Origin: Rubellicoccus peritrichatus
Lineage (GTDB): Bacteria; Verrucomicrobiota; Verrucomicrobiia; Opitutales; Cerasicoccaceae
DNA length: 64,000 bases
Direction of reading: 5' to 3'
Assembly (NCBI RefSeq): GCF_033100135.1
Contig: NZ_CP136920.1
Span: forward strand, 1,240,001-1,304,000
The notes under the pieces: generated by a model
The model's database searches: none
What the model was told of the DNA's origin: nothing
The model's input: the letters and a program-made list of their open reading frames with translations, nothing else
Program-made: the position numbers and the translations under genes
Shown here: positions 9,000 to 18,106 of the stretch, in pieces
How positions within the stretch are numbered: position 1 is the first letter of the stretch
Layout: every line of letters starts with the position of its first letter

Positions 9000-10040
9000 C
9001 TACTTTTGCTTTCGAACAGTTGTACCGCTCATCCAGGTGCTGCCGATGAGCATTGAGCGGGGAAACTCAGGAGCGCCGGATTCGTCGCGGTGGATCATGC
9101 CTTCGAGCATTTCGACTGCGGCTTCTCCGGTGACGTCATTGTGCTGATTCATGCCGGCCCATTTTGGTTCGGATGAACGCCATTCCAGCTGGACCAGGCC
9201 GATGTCTTTGGGCGCATGTATTTTCGCTTCTTTCAGCCATTTATGCACCGTATTATATAGAGTGAAGACAACATCAGGTCGATAGTTCTCGTACCAGTTC
9301 CAGAAGTGTCGGCGCTCTTTTTCTGCAACTTTGAAATCAAGCATTGGGATGGGGCTCGACGTCATTTGCGCAGCCTCTCTTCCGGCTTGGAATCCGGCTG
9401 AGAAGCGGCGTTCAACCAGACGGTCAATTCCCGCGTCGATGATCATGCCTGGGCGTTTGTAGCCGAGAGCTGCAACTTGGGCAACGGCTTCGTTGACCAG
9501 CATATGGTGGTCGGCACAGACAAACGATAGCGCAGGATTACGAGTTCGAACTCCAGTTACAATGCAGGGAAAGGCATCGATGAGTGGCTGGAAATGACTC
9601 GGTAGTTTGTTCTCCTTCATCAGGCCGACGATGAGTAATCCGCGGATGCTGCGGCTCTTGAGAATTCGCAGGAATGACTTTCCGCGTAGCTCAGGATCAT
9701 GGAGCCAGAATGAGTCAATGGCATAACCCAGTGTCGATGCAGTCCGGCGCACCCCATCAACGTAAACCGGAATGGTCGGGTGATTGGTGAAGGCCTTTGG
9801 ATCGGCGTTGGCATTGATCAACCCGAGTACCGCCTGGAAACCGGGTTGACGTGTTCGCCGCATGCGAACCATCAATTCGCTGACCACAGCGTTACGCTGA
9901 TAGCCCAGCTTTTCCGCCATGCGTTGAATGCGCTTTTGAGTTTTGTCCGGTATTTGCGGATCCTTGCGCAAGGCCAGTGACACGGTGTTTTTGGAAACAC
10001 CGGCGGCCTTTGCCACATCTGCCATACTTGGATTTTTCAC
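9000..10040 (-). CDS. LacI-family transcriptional regulator, likely of L-arabinose catabolism
   Basis: The 346-residue protein has an N-terminal LacI helix-turn-helix (MADVAKAAGVSKNTVSLALRKDPQIPDKTQKRI, about residues 6-38) and hinge (MAEKLGYQRN), followed by a periplasmic-binding-protein-like effector domain. The GTG at 10040 is used; an ATG five codons later (10025) is a fair alternative. It is divergent from araB with about 64 bp between them, so control of araBAD is inferred. The effector (L-arabinose or an intermediate) is not readable. Confidence 0.8.
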   Translation of the reverse strand: MKNPSMADVAKAAGVSKNTVSLALRKDPQIPDKTQKRIQRMAEKLGYQRNAVVSELMVRMRRTRQPGFQAVLGLINANADPKAFTNHPTIPVYVDGVRRTASTLGYAIDSFWLHDPELRGKSFLRILKSRSIRGLLIVGLMKENKLPSHFQPLIDAFPCIVTGVRTRNPALSFVCADHHMLVNEAVAQVAALGYKRPGMIIDAGIDRLVERRFSAGFQAGREAAQMTSSPIPMLDFKVAEKERRHFWNWYENYRPDVVFTLYNTVHKWLKEAKIHAPKDIGLVQLEWRSSEPKWAGMNQHNDVTGEAAVEMLEGMIHRDESGAPEFPRSMLIGSTWMSGTTVRKQK

Positions 10041-10054
10041 AGTTACATTACTGT
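10039..10054. promoter_or_regulatory. Candidate operator palindrome in the lacI-araB intergenic region
   Basis: ACAGT-TACATT-ACTGT is a perfect 5-bp inverted repeat around a 6-bp centre. It extends imperfectly on both sides and overlaps the GTG start of the LacI-type gene. The position between the divergent regulator and araB fits an auto-regulatory operator. Many LacI operators are longer with a central CG, so this is tentative. Confidence 0.35.
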
Positions 10055-10104
10055 CAAGTAAATGAAGCCTTTTCGAGTCTTAAAATTTGTATCAGTCTCA
10101 GGGC

Positions 10105-11778
10105 ATGAGTGTTACCCTAGGACTTGATTTTGGCACAAACTCCGTCCGCGCGCTACTCGTTCGTTGTAGTGACGGGACTGAACTCGGCACTTCGGTTGCC
10201 AATTATCCCAGCGGCAAGGAAGGCGTCCTTCTGGACGGCAAAGATGTGCATCTGGCGCGTCAACGTCCCAGTGATCACTTGCTTTCGATGGAGCAGTGCA
10301 TTACCGGTGCTTTGAAAGAAGCTTCCGAAAAGCACGCGGATTTTTCGCCGGCAGATGTCGTCGGGATTGGTGTTGATGCGACTGGGTCGAGTCCCTTGCC
10401 GGTTGACTCCAGCAATGTCGCGCTCGGGATGAAGCCGGAGTTTACTGACAACCTTTCGGCACAGTGCTGGCTATGGAAAGACCATACGAGCCATGCCGAA
10501 GCGGCTGCCATTACCGAGACCGCTCGTAAGCATCGCCCTCAGTATGTCGCAAAATGCGGTAACACATATTCTTCCGAATGGTTTTGGAGCAAAATCTGGC
10601 GTTGCTTAAAGGACGACCCTGCGGTTTTTTCCGCCGCACATAGTTGGGTTGAATTCGCGGACTGGATTCCGTCTCAGCTCGCTGGCATTAACGACCCGGG
10701 CGCCATTCAGCGTGGCGTTTGCATGGCCGGTCACAAGGCACTTTATGCCGATGATTGGGGCGGTTTGCCGGACAAGGAATTTCTAACCATGCTCGATCCG
10801 AAGCTGGCCGACTTGCGGGATCGCCTCTACGACAAAGCGCATGATGCCTCAACCGTTGCCGGTGAGCTCTCTCCTGAGTGGGCCGGGAAAACCGGTTTGG
10901 GTGCGGGCATTCCGATTGCGATTGGGGAGATGGATGTGCATTACGGCGCCATCGGTTGCGGTGTTTCGGAGGGGACACTTGTAAAGGTCATTGGCACGTC
11001 GACTTGTGATTGCGGTGTGGTTTCCGCCGATAAGGAAGTTGCCGACATTCCTGGTATTTGCGGTATCGTGAAAGGAGCGATCCTGCCTGGCTTTTACGGC
11101 ATCGAGGCCGGGCAGTCGGCCTGTGGCGACCTTTTCAAATGGTGGGTCGAGGGCGTTTGCGAAGGCAGCCCTGATCTTCATGCAAAACTGACGGCTGAAG
11201 TGGAAAACCTTCTCCCAGGCGAAAGCGGTTTACTCGCCCTGGATTGGAATAACGGCAACCGGACAGTGCTTGTCGATCAACGTCTGACCGGTCTCCTGCT
11301 GGGGCAGACTTTACATACAAGCCAGGCTGAAATTTACCGTTCATTGATCGAGGCAACGGCTTTTGGAGCGCGTATGATTATTGAGCGTGTGGAGGCCTAC
11401 GGTGTGCCGATTCAACGCATAGTTTGTGCGGGCGGCATTGCAGAGAAGAACGGCATGCTGATGCAAATCTATGCGGATGTCACCGGCCGCGAAATGCTTG
11501 TTTCAGGCTCCAGTCAGGCCTGTGCACTAGGTGCGGCTGTTGGCGCATCCGTCATTGCCGGTATTCATCCGGATTTCAAAACCGCACAGGAGGCCATGAC
11601 CACAGTTAAGGACATTGTTTATCAGCCTGACCTGGAAAATCACAAAATATACAATCAACTCTTTGAACTCTACCAGCAGGTTCATGACGCCTTTGGCGGT
11701 GTCAATCAAAGCGCTGACCTCGGTGCAGTGATGAAGGACCTGCTGAATCTTAAAGAAAGACAGACACAGAACAGCTAA
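10105..11778 (+). CDS. araB: L-ribulokinase (AraB)
   Basis: The 557-residue FGGY-family kinase phosphorylates L-ribulose to L-ribulose 5-phosphate. It begins MSVTLGLDFGTNSVRALLV, with the phosphate-binding GLDFGTNS motif at residues 5-12. It also contains the ribulokinase-specific GVGVDATGSSPLP-like stretch (GIGVDATGSSPLP) and the C-terminal CAGGIAEKNGMLMQIYADV. The ATG at 10105 is preferred over a TTG six codons upstream because it places the nucleotide-binding strand at the usual distance. The length agrees with the family. It is the first gene of araB-araA-araD. Confidence 0.95.
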   Translation: MSVTLGLDFGTNSVRALLVRCSDGTELGTSVANYPSGKEGVLLDGKDVHLARQRPSDHLLSMEQCITGALKEASEKHADFSPADVVGIGVDATGSSPLPVDSSNVALGMKPEFTDNLSAQCWLWKDHTSHAEAAAITETARKHRPQYVAKCGNTYSSEWFWSKIWRCLKDDPAVFSAAHSWVEFADWIPSQLAGINDPGAIQRGVCMAGHKALYADDWGGLPDKEFLTMLDPKLADLRDRLYDKAHDASTVAGELSPEWAGKTGLGAGIPIAIGEMDVHYGAIGCGVSEGTLVKVIGTSTCDCGVVSADKEVADIPGICGIVKGAILPGFYGIEAGQSACGDLFKWWVEGVCEGSPDLHAKLTAEVENLLPGESGLLALDWNNGNRTVLVDQRLTGLLLGQTLHTSQAEIYRSLIEATAFGARMIIERVEAYGVPIQRIVCAGGIAEKNGMLMQIYADVTGREMLVSGSSQACALGAAVGASVIAGIHPDFKTAQEAMTTVKDIVYQPDLENHKIYNQLFELYQQVHDAFGGVNQSADLGAVMKDLLNLKERQTQNS

Positions 11779-11797
11779 CTAGAATTTACCTGTATTT

Positions 11798-11922
11798 AAC
11801 CGCAGAGTGCGCAAAGACTGCAAAATTTTTTTAATAAACAAATTATAACCATAAACCTATTAATGACCTATCGCACTACGTTTAGGAAATTTCTTAGCGA
11901 TCTCTGCGTTCTTTGCGGTTTT
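11798..11922. repeat. Intergenic inverted repeat of the ACCGCAGAG/CTCTGCGGT family, araB-araA
   Basis: The left arm at 11798-11820 (AACCGCAGAGTGCGCAAAG) pairs imperfectly with the right arm at 11897-11922 (CTCTGCGTTCTTTGCGGTT). The loop is AT-rich and contains no gene. Related arms occur at about 14572, 24112, 44193 and 63192. Here it separates araB from araA and could slow RNA decay or attenuate transcription. Confidence 0.6.
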
Positions 11923-11995
11923 AACTAACTGGATAAATAAAATTCAAGCAATTCCATAAGTTCCACCTTAACCATTTGTAACAACATTAAATTCC

Positions 11996-13501
11996 ATGAG
12001 TATTGATATTTCACAAAACGAAGTCTGGTTTATCACTGGTAGCCAGCACCTTTATGGGCCGGAAGCACTCAAGCAGGTCGACATTGATTCTGCGCAGATC
12101 GCGAAAGCACTTGATGCGGATGCATCCATTCCGGTCAAGGTGGTCTTCAAGCCGGTCGTCACGACACCGGATGAAATCCGTAACATCTGCATTGAGGCCA
12201 ACACGAATGATCGATGCGTTGGCCTTGTCTGCTGGATGCATACCTTTTCACCAGCAAAAATGTGGATCGGCGGGTTGAGTGTTCTTAGCAAACCGTTTTG
12301 CCACCTTCACACGCAGTTCAATCGTGATATCCCCTGGGCGGATATGGATATGGATTTCATGAACTTGAATCAGTCCGCTCATGGCGGCCGTGAGTTCGGG
12401 TTTATCTGCACGCGTATGCGTCTGGAGCGTAAGGTTATCGTTGGTCACTGGGAAGAGTCCGATGTGCGTCGCAGTCTTGGTGTCTGGTGTCGCGCCGCTT
12501 CGGCCAGGGCAGAAATGCAACAGCTGAAAGTCGTGCGTTTTGGAGATAACATGCGCTATGTTGCTGTGACCGAAGGTGATAAAGTTGAAGCTGAGAAAGT
12601 TTTTGGCATGAGTGTCAACACACATGGAGTTGGCGATCTGGTTGCTGTCATCAAGGACGTTTCAGATGCTGATGTCGCTGAACTCTGTGCCGAGTATGAG
12701 GCGACTTATGCGGTCACGGCTGAATTGCGAAAAGGCGGTGATCGTCATGCTTCCCTGACTGAAGCTGCCCGGATTGAGCTCGGCTTGCGCGCCTTCCTGA
12801 GTGATGGTGGATATGGTGCCTTTACCGATACTTTTGAGGACTTGCATGGTCTGCCACAACTGCCGGGGATTGCCGCTCAACGTCTCATGGCGGATGGTTA
12901 TGGCTTCGGTGCTGAAGGTGACTGGAAACACGCCGCTCTTGTTCGTGTGATGAAGGTCATGGCTTTCGGATTGTCTGGTGGCACATCCTTCATGGAAGAT
13001 TACACTTATCATTTTAATCCAGCTGGAGCGCGTTGCCTTGGAGCGCATATGCTTGAGATTTGTCCTTCGATTGCTGCTGCAAAACCGAGCTGTGAAGTGC
13101 ATCCGCTCGGTATCGGCGGGAAGGAAGATCCGGTTCGCCTTGTCTTTGATGGTGCAACGGGCCCGGCGATCAATGCATCGCTTGTTGATTTGGGGAATCG
13201 CTTCCGCATCCTGGTTAATGAGGTTGAAGCGGTCGAGCCCGAGCAACCTCTGCCCAAGCTGCCTGTCGCAAGAACACTTTGGGATGCAAAGCCTGACCTT
13301 CGGACTGCGGCTGCCGCCTGGATTCTGGCTGGTGGTGCGCACCACACTGGTTATAGTTTGAGTGTAACGACCGAGTTTATCGAAGACTTTGCCGAAATGA
13401 CTGGCGTCGAGCTGGTCGTTATCGACAAGGACACGAACTTGCGTTCATTCAAAAACGAACTTCGAATGGCGGAGAGCCATTACGGGATTAAAGGGATTTA
13501 A
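11996..13501 (+). CDS. araA: L-arabinose isomerase (AraA)
   Basis: The 501-residue enzyme interconverts L-arabinose and L-ribulose. It contains [15 protein letters not shown] (residues 11-25), [15 protein letters not shown] (about 78-92), [11 protein letters not shown], and MEDYTYHF plus the C-terminal GGAHHTGYS, all AraA hallmarks including metal ligands in the central Glu and His segments. Its length is standard. The ATG at 11996 follows a 217-bp intergenic repeat; araD follows 2 bp after the stop. Confidence 0.96.
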   Translation: MSIDISQNEVWFITGSQHLYGPEALKQVDIDSAQIAKALDADASIPVKVVFKPVVTTPDEIRNICIEANTNDRCVGLVCWMHTFSPAKMWIGGLSVLSKPFCHLHTQFNRDIPWADMDMDFMNLNQSAHGGREFGFICTRMRLERKVIVGHWEESDVRRSLGVWCRAASARAEMQQLKVVRFGDNMRYVAVTEGDKVEAEKVFGMSVNTHGVGDLVAVIKDVSDADVAELCAEYEATYAVTAELRKGGDRHASLTEAARIELGLRAFLSDGGYGAFTDTFEDLHGLPQLPGIAAQRLMADGYGFGAEGDWKHAALVRVMKVMAFGLSGGTSFMEDYTYHFNPAGARCLGAHMLEICPSIAAAKPSCEVHPLGIGGKEDPVRLVFDGATGPAINASLVDLGNRFRILVNEVEAVEPEQPLPKLPVARTLWDAKPDLRTAAAAWILAGGAHHTGYSLSVTTEFIEDFAEMTGVELVVIDKDTNLRSFKNELRMAESHYGIKGI

Positions 13502-13503
13502 AA

Positions 13504-14202
13504 ATGAACTACCAATCCATTCGCGAAGCCTGCTGTGAAGCCAATCGAAAACTTCCGGCTACTGGCCTGGTTGATCTTACCTTTGGTAATGTCAGTGTGC
13601 TGGATCCGGATAGCGGTGTCTTTGCGATAAAGCCAAGTGGTGTTGATTATGATGCATTGACTCCTGATTCGATGGTCCTGGTTGATCTTAATGGGGAGGT
13701 TGTTGAGGGTGAGTTGAAACCGTCATCGGATACGCCAACGCACCAGCGATTACTTCAAGCCTTTGGCGATGCTGGTGTGACTTCAGTTGTGCATACACAT
13801 TCTCGAAATGCCGTCGCTTTTGCACAGGCTGGCCGTGAGATTCCGTGTTTTGGGACGACGCATGCGGATTATTTTTTTGGAGCAGTTCCGATCACTCGCG
13901 AGCTTACCGCAGACGAAATCCAAGGTGAATATGAGTGGGCAACGGGTGAGGCCATCGTCGAGCGCTTTGCTGATTTGAAGCCACTCGATTTTCCTGCTGT
14001 TCTGGTTAAAAGCCATGGGCCTTTTGCCTGGGGAAAGACTGCGGATAAAGCAGTCGAGCATGCGCTCGCTCTGGAGATTATTGCTGATATGGCTTTGAAG
14101 ACACTGGCTGCCAACCCGTCAGCAGAACCAATCCCGGATGTATTGTTGAAAAAGCATTTCCTGAGAAAGCATGGTTCTTCAGCATATTACGGACAGGGAT
14201 AA
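13504..14202 (+). CDS. araD: L-ribulose-5-phosphate 4-epimerase (AraD)
   Basis: The 232-residue class II aldolase-fold enzyme converts L-ribulose 5-phosphate to D-xylulose 5-phosphate. It shows the GNVSVLD and FAIKPSGVDYD motifs, the zinc-binding VVHTHSRNAVAFAQAG (His97, His99) and FGTTHADYF. The start is 2 bp after araA, so the two are surely co-transcribed. With araB and araA it completes the route to the pentose phosphate pathway; no arabinose transporter is in the window. Confidence 0.95.
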   Translation: MNYQSIREACCEANRKLPATGLVDLTFGNVSVLDPDSGVFAIKPSGVDYDALTPDSMVLVDLNGEVVEGELKPSSDTPTHQRLLQAFGDAGVTSVVHTHSRNAVAFAQAGREIPCFGTTHADYFFGAVPITRELTADEIQGEYEWATGEAIVERFADLKPLDFPAVLVKSHGPFAWGKTADKAVEHALALEIIADMALKTLAANPSAEPIPDVLLKKHFLRKHGSSAYYGQG

Positions 14203-14273
14203 AAAGAGCGAAATGTAGCCAACTAAACTTACGCTTCTCTCCCGGGAAGGCTGATCCCCTGATCACGTTTTGA

Positions 14274-14357
14274 GGTAGGGCGCAGTCTCCAGACAAGCCG
14301 AACGTCACACAAAGCTCTGCATCATGGTGGCGGCTTGTCTGGAGACTGCGCCCTACC
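14274..14357. repeat. Perfect 27-bp inverted repeat, hairpin downstream of araD
   Basis: The arms 14274-14300 (starting GGTAGGGCGCAGTCTCC) and 14331-14357 are exact reverse complements across a 30-bp loop. It could stop transcription from the ara operon in a factor-dependent way, but no T tract follows. It has the same build as the perfect hairpin at 41007-41071, whose outer bases also read GGTAG.GCG. Confidence 0.8.
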
Positions 14358-14363
14358 TTTCTT

Positions 14364-14450
14364 ATCCAATATATCAAGCATATCCAATATATCAAAAGGA
14401 ACCCAATGATCCAAATGATCAAACATATCAAGTGCATCAAGCCGATCAAT
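14364..14450. repeat. Degenerate 9-bp tandem repeat (ATATCAAGC-like units)
   Basis: Successive units such as ATATCAAGC, ATATCCAAT, ATATCAAAA, ATGATCCAA, ATGATCAAA, CATATCAAG, TGCATCAAG and CCGATCAAT follow one another with one 8-bp interruption. The opposite strand reads as Leu-Asp-rich triplets (LDALDMFDHLD), which is a by-product of the 9-bp period and not evidence of a protein. Confidence 0.65.
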
Positions 14451-14571
14451 TGACGGCTTTTTTGGATATGTTATAATCGGTGGCATGAATGCACATCGAA
14501 TATACAAATATTTATTGTTAAGCGATTTTCTTTTCTGCGATTCCTATTACACAAATCCATGGGTTTCTGTT

Positions 14572-14661
14572 CTCGCGCAGAGGCGCGGAGACGCAGAGAA
14601 GAATCGTGTCACTGAATCGAGTATTCAGTTATTGCTCTGCGCCTTTGCGTCTCTGCGCGAG
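14572..14661. repeat. Inverted repeat of the CGCAGAG family
   Basis: The left arm CTCGCGCAGAGGCGCGGAG (from 14572) pairs with the right arm ending CTCTGCGCGAG (to 14661), leaving a loop of about 30 bp. It belongs to the same dispersed family as 11798-11922. Confidence 0.65.
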
Positions 14662-15201
14662 GCCTTCAGTCCGCCGTAGTAACGCTTCCCGAAAACACGA
14701 ATGGTGATTAATGGTTTTCCATCACGCGATTCTGCTTCGGCGGGGTCGGACTCGATTCAGTATCTAAATCAAGGACCGGGTTGATGTGAGGAAGACTTTT
14801 CCACGAGTGGTTTTTCGGCTGTCGTTGCAGGAGCTTTTTATAGCTCCGAGAAATCAGCCACGCTTGCCCAGGTGCGTAAGTGTGGGACCGCCCATGTCTT
14901 AAACGATTAGATGAACAAAAGCTGGAGGTTGCACTCTACGAGTGACTTATCACCGGACGGTAAACGTTCTTTGACAGTCAAGTTACGAGCGCTGAGTGTT
15001 AAATGCTGAGCGGGCACTCCATGCATGCCAATTTCCCGGAGGATGCGAGAATCCTTCTCATTTGTATCATTTGTGAAACACGGGAGTAACGGGAGGGTTA
15101 ATTTGTGGGTTGTCCACAATTTCACCTTTGCTCAAAGTCTCATAAATACTTAGCTTAGAAGCCCATAGTGAAAGTGCTACCTGCACAATAATTAATAAGC
15201 T

Positions 15202-16098
15202 ATGGCACAAAAACCAGTTTTAAAGTTCCGGACGATTATCCTTTCGGATATCCATTTGGGCACCAACGATTGTAAAAGCGATGAGGTGCTCTTTTTTCTC
15301 AAACACGCAAAGTGTGAGAAGCTTATTCTGAATGGCGATATCATTGATGGCTGGAGCTTGAAGCGTAAGAATGTCTGGCCGAAGAGCCATACGAGTGTCG
15401 TCCGCCGGATTCTCAAGTTGGCGGAAAAGAAAAATACGGATGTGATCTATGTAAGAGGTAATCATGATGATTTCCTGACCAGCTATCTGCCACTGGTTTT
15501 TGACCGCCTGCAAATTGTGGAGGAACATATCCACAAGAGCCTCAAAGGTGATTATCTGGTTGTGCATGGTGATTGCTTTGACGCAGTCACTACACACTCC
15601 AAGTTCATTTCGATTCTTGGTGACATTGGTTATCAGCAATTACTCCGTCTTAATCGTCTTTATAATAAATGGCGTGGCTTGTGGGGAAAGGAATACTACT
15701 CTGTCAGCAAGGCAATCAAGGCGCGGGTCAAGTCAGCGGTGAATCATATCAGCAAGTTTGAAGACCATTTACAGGACTTGGCTGCGAACCGTAAGTGTGT
15801 AGGTATTATTTGTGGCCATATTCATACGCCTGAGGACAAAATGATTGGTGATGTCCATTATTTGAACTCAGGTGACTGGGTGGAATCAATGACTGCCATT
15901 GTTGAGCATTCGGACGGCAGATTTGAGGTGATTGGCTATAAGGAGTTTTGCAGTCGTTTAAATGAAGTAGCTGCGGCCAGGCGCGATGGTGTGCAAGAGG
16001 CCCAAGAGTCATCGGCTCCGATTTCTATTACAGTTGGCAATTCAGGCCATCCATTCGACTGGATGCCGGAGGACGACGAGGCCGCCGTCAACGTGTAA
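15202..16098 (+). CDS. UDP-2,3-diacylglucosamine diphosphatase-like metallophosphoesterase
   Basis: The 298-residue calcineurin-like phosphoesterase carries the full metal-site set: SDIHLG (Asp16, His18), NGDIIDG (Asp46), GNHDD (Asn87, His88), VHGD (His122) and GHIHTP (His206, His208). The closest pattern is the LpxH2-type group acting on UDP-diacylglucosamine in lipid A synthesis, but the substrate is inferred. There is a hydrophilic C-terminal extension after residue 255. Its last 11 bases overlap the convergent gene. Confidence 0.75.
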   Translation: MAQKPVLKFRTIILSDIHLGTNDCKSDEVLFFLKHAKCEKLILNGDIIDGWSLKRKNVWPKSHTSVVRRILKLAEKKNTDVIYVRGNHDDFLTSYLPLVFDRLQIVEEHIHKSLKGDYLVVHGDCFDAVTTHSKFISILGDIGYQQLLRLNRLYNKWRGLWGKEYYSVSKAIKARVKSAVNHISKFEDHLQDLAANRKCVGIICGHIHTPEDKMIGDVHYLNSGDWVESMTAIVEHSDGRFEVIGYKEFCSRLNEVAAARRDGVQEAQESSAPISITVGNSGHPFDWMPEDDEAAVNV

Positions 16099-17473
16099 TG
16101 CCGATTGGAAACGGCCGACGGGTCTGCTTTTTCTTCACGGCTGGCCCTTGGCAAAAGCGTTCCGCCAGTGGCACCCAAACCTGGGTTACCATGCCGGCAT
16201 GATTGTCCCGGCCATGACCACGTGCGATTGCGCTGACGGTTCGTGCTGAAGTAGAGTGATCACGTCCATCCGCAAAAGCCCGTCGCGCCAAGACGACATA
16301 GCCGCGGGCCAGGTCCATCGCGCAGGCGGCCAGTCGGTCGTTGCCCGAGATTTCAGCCGCGAGACCGATCAATAATGGGCTGTGTTGCCGCACCTGGCCG
16401 TTTTCCCGCCAGCCTGGGATATCGCTTCGTTTTCCGATACCCTTGGGGCGGGACGCCTGGCGGACGGTGTCGTCCAGATCCAGTGAGTCTATGAAGTAAG
16501 GAAAGAGAGGTTCCACTGCGTGGAGGACGGCGACATCATAGAGGGCCTTGCCAGTGTGGTTTCTGTAATAGCGCACCGCAGCAACCAGTGCCGATGCGTC
16601 AGGATCGCCGATTTCATAAATCAGGACATCAAGGATTCTCTCCGCCGCGCTTAGAAAGCGTTTTTCCCGCGTAAACTGCCAGAGTTTCACAAATATCTGG
16701 ATGGCATCGCAGGTTAGCAGGTTTTCGGCACAGGCAAAATCGTCACTCTCGCTTGCTGCCTGTCCAAGGAATTCACGGTAGGCAATACCCTGGTGACGCG
16801 TCAGCTCATGGTGCGCACCGTTTTTACTGACGGCCGCCGGGATGCGATCATCCGCCAGAATGGCATCCGCCCAGACACCTCCGTGGGCTGAGGCAAGATT
16901 GAGGTAGCACACCCCGCCTCCCATTTGAAAGGCGGTTATTGCCATGTTGGCCAAGCGTAGATGGTCGGGCACGTTGAGGCCATAGCGGTCAGCTTCCTTC
17001 GCTCCATCAGTGCCCAGATAAATCGAGTGGAAGCAGCCGGTGTCCCAGTTAAACCAGGCAGGAACGTCTTCGTTCCAGTTACCCAGATGCTCTGCTGCAT
17101 CCAGAAAAACGGCCGTGACTGGTTCCACCTCAGGGTTCAAACGCCAGAGTTCCGTCAGGAAACAGCCGAAGTGCTGTGTTCCGTGATAGATTTCATGCAT
17201 GCGCCAATAGCCATGTTTCCATGAGCCATTGGCTTCGAAATGCTCGCGTATGGCGGCTTCGTATTGGTAGAGCCATGCCCTGGCTGGATGGTCTTTATGC
17301 TCACGCAGCCATGGTATCCAACCGGTGGTGTAATTCCCCTGATCATGGACATCCGTGATAGGGGCATCGACAGCGTCGGCGTGACAGGTTGTCACCCAAC
17401 TACCTATCTCTTTCGAGAATGCTTCAGCAGCCTCATGTGGGGTGCGGCTTAAGCCTGCTTTGTAGTGAAACAT
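16088..17473 (-). CDS. Uncharacterised protein with an all-helical (alpha/alpha)-toroid look
   Basis: The 461-residue protein has no signal peptide. Regularly spaced amphipathic helices with His/Trp-rich segments (GSWKHGYWRMHEIYHGTQHFGCF around 85-107, NEDVPAWFNWDTGCFHSIYLG around 135-155) suggest a helical toroid like those of glycosidases, epimerases or lanthionine-synthetase-like proteins. I do not recognise the family and no catalytic pair can be named. It is convergent with the LpxH-like gene and lies just downstream of the dUTPase gene on the same strand (30-bp gap), so the two may form one transcript. Confidence 0.6.
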   Translation of the reverse strand: MFHYKAGLSRTPHEAAEAFSKEIGSWVTTCHADAVDAPITDVHDQGNYTTGWIPWLREHKDHPARAWLYQYEAAIREHFEANGSWKHGYWRMHEIYHGTQHFGCFLTELWRLNPEVEPVTAVFLDAAEHLGNWNEDVPAWFNWDTGCFHSIYLGTDGAKEADRYGLNVPDHLRLANMAITAFQMGGGVCYLNLASAHGGVWADAILADDRIPAAVSKNGAHHELTRHQGIAYREFLGQAASESDDFACAENLLTCDAIQIFVKLWQFTREKRFLSAAERILDVLIYEIGDPDASALVAAVRYYRNHTGKALYDVAVLHAVEPLFPYFIDSLDLDDTVRQASRPKGIGKRSDIPGWRENGQVRQHSPLLIGLAAEISGNDRLAACAMDLARGYVVLARRAFADGRDHSTSARTVSAIARGHGRDNHAGMVTQVWVPLAERFCQGPAVKKKQTRRPFPIGITR

Positions 17474-17503
17474 GAGTAGTAGTAGCAGGGAGCGGAGGCG
17501 GCT

Positions 17504-17875
17504 TCAAATATGCTTCGAATCTGCCTCGTCTTTGGCCACGTAGCCGGAATCCTGCCGTTGGTGGTTTACTTTATTCTTTTTGGTGTATGCAGCGTAAACG
17601 TCCTCAGCCGACATGCCAAGCACTTGTGCAAGTGAAATTAGAAAATGGAAAAGGTCAACGACCTCGACGCGCGCATTTTGCTCGTCGAACTCCTGATACT
17701 TGGCCCACCACTTCCAGGGAACGGAATCAATCAACTCTGCGGTTTCCTGTTGCAGCGCCCGGGTGTAGTTCAAGACCCACTTGGTTTTCTCCTCTTCGCT
17801 TAAGTTCGACGTATCGATTCCGATACGTTGATTTAACGTTTCCTGAAGGGCAAAAATTTCTTCGAGTTTGTCCAT
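17504..17875 (-). CDS. Dimeric-type dUTP diphosphatase (all-alpha NTP pyrophosphatase)
   Basis: The 123-residue protein has the dimeric dUTPase plan: LFALQ.TLN-like start (IFALQETLNQRIG), the metal-binding QQETAELIDSVPWKWW (about residues 41-56) and NARVEVVDLFHFLISLAQ (about 67-84), whose Glu and Asp residues coordinate Mg2+. It hydrolyses dUTP to dUMP, protecting DNA from uracil. This all-alpha type is unrelated to the common trimeric Dut. It could share a transcript with the downstream toroid gene. Confidence 0.8.
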   Translation of the reverse strand: MDKLEEIFALQETLNQRIGIDTSNLSEEEKTKWVLNYTRALQQETAELIDSVPWKWWAKYQEFDEQNARVEVVDLFHFLISLAQVLGMSAEDVYAAYTKKNKVNHQRQDSGYVAKDEADSKHI

Positions 17876-18106
17876 AGGGGAACCGAAATCCAGAGCTGCC
17901 TCCTCCGCAAGCTCAAAGCCTCACTGATGAGGCTTAAAAAAGCTTGAGCAAAAGGGCGGCTTATAGTGTCATCCGACACTTCCCTGAGTATCGACCGCGC
18001 CGACCAGTATCTGGTTGTGCAGCAGTCGACTGGCGGATCCACGCGGCAGGCTCGCAAACTAAACGAATTCTGCAGAGCCGCCAATAAGACACACAACACA
18101 TAGAAA

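Larger units (their letters stand above)
14203..15201. other. Gene-free, repeat-rich 1-kb interval
   Basis: I see no convincing gene here. The interval contains a perfect 27-bp inverted repeat (14274-14357), an array of degenerate 9-bp repeats (14364-14450), an ACCGCAGAG-type hairpin (14572-14661) and a short GGAGCT/AGCTCC hairpin near 14831-14847. The rest (14690-15190) is unassigned. A 72-codon minus frame at 14907-15125 has no support beyond being open. Confidence 0.6.

Noticed and set aside
12662-13345. 227-codon frame antisense to araA
   Set aside because: araA is certain on the other strand; long antisense frames are expected by codon bias.
14322-14507. 61-codon minus frame with Leu-Asp repeats
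   Set aside because: The repeats arise from the 9-bp DNA period; nothing supports translation.
14907-15125. 72-codon minus-strand frame in the ara-lpxH-like gap
   Set aside because: No family recognised, no ribosome-binding site of note and it lies in a repeat-rich gene-free stretch.
17921-17946. Hairpin AAGCCTCA/TGAGGCTT near 17921 followed by a run of A
   Set aside because: On neither strand is the stem followed by a T tract, so it is not an intrinsic terminator.
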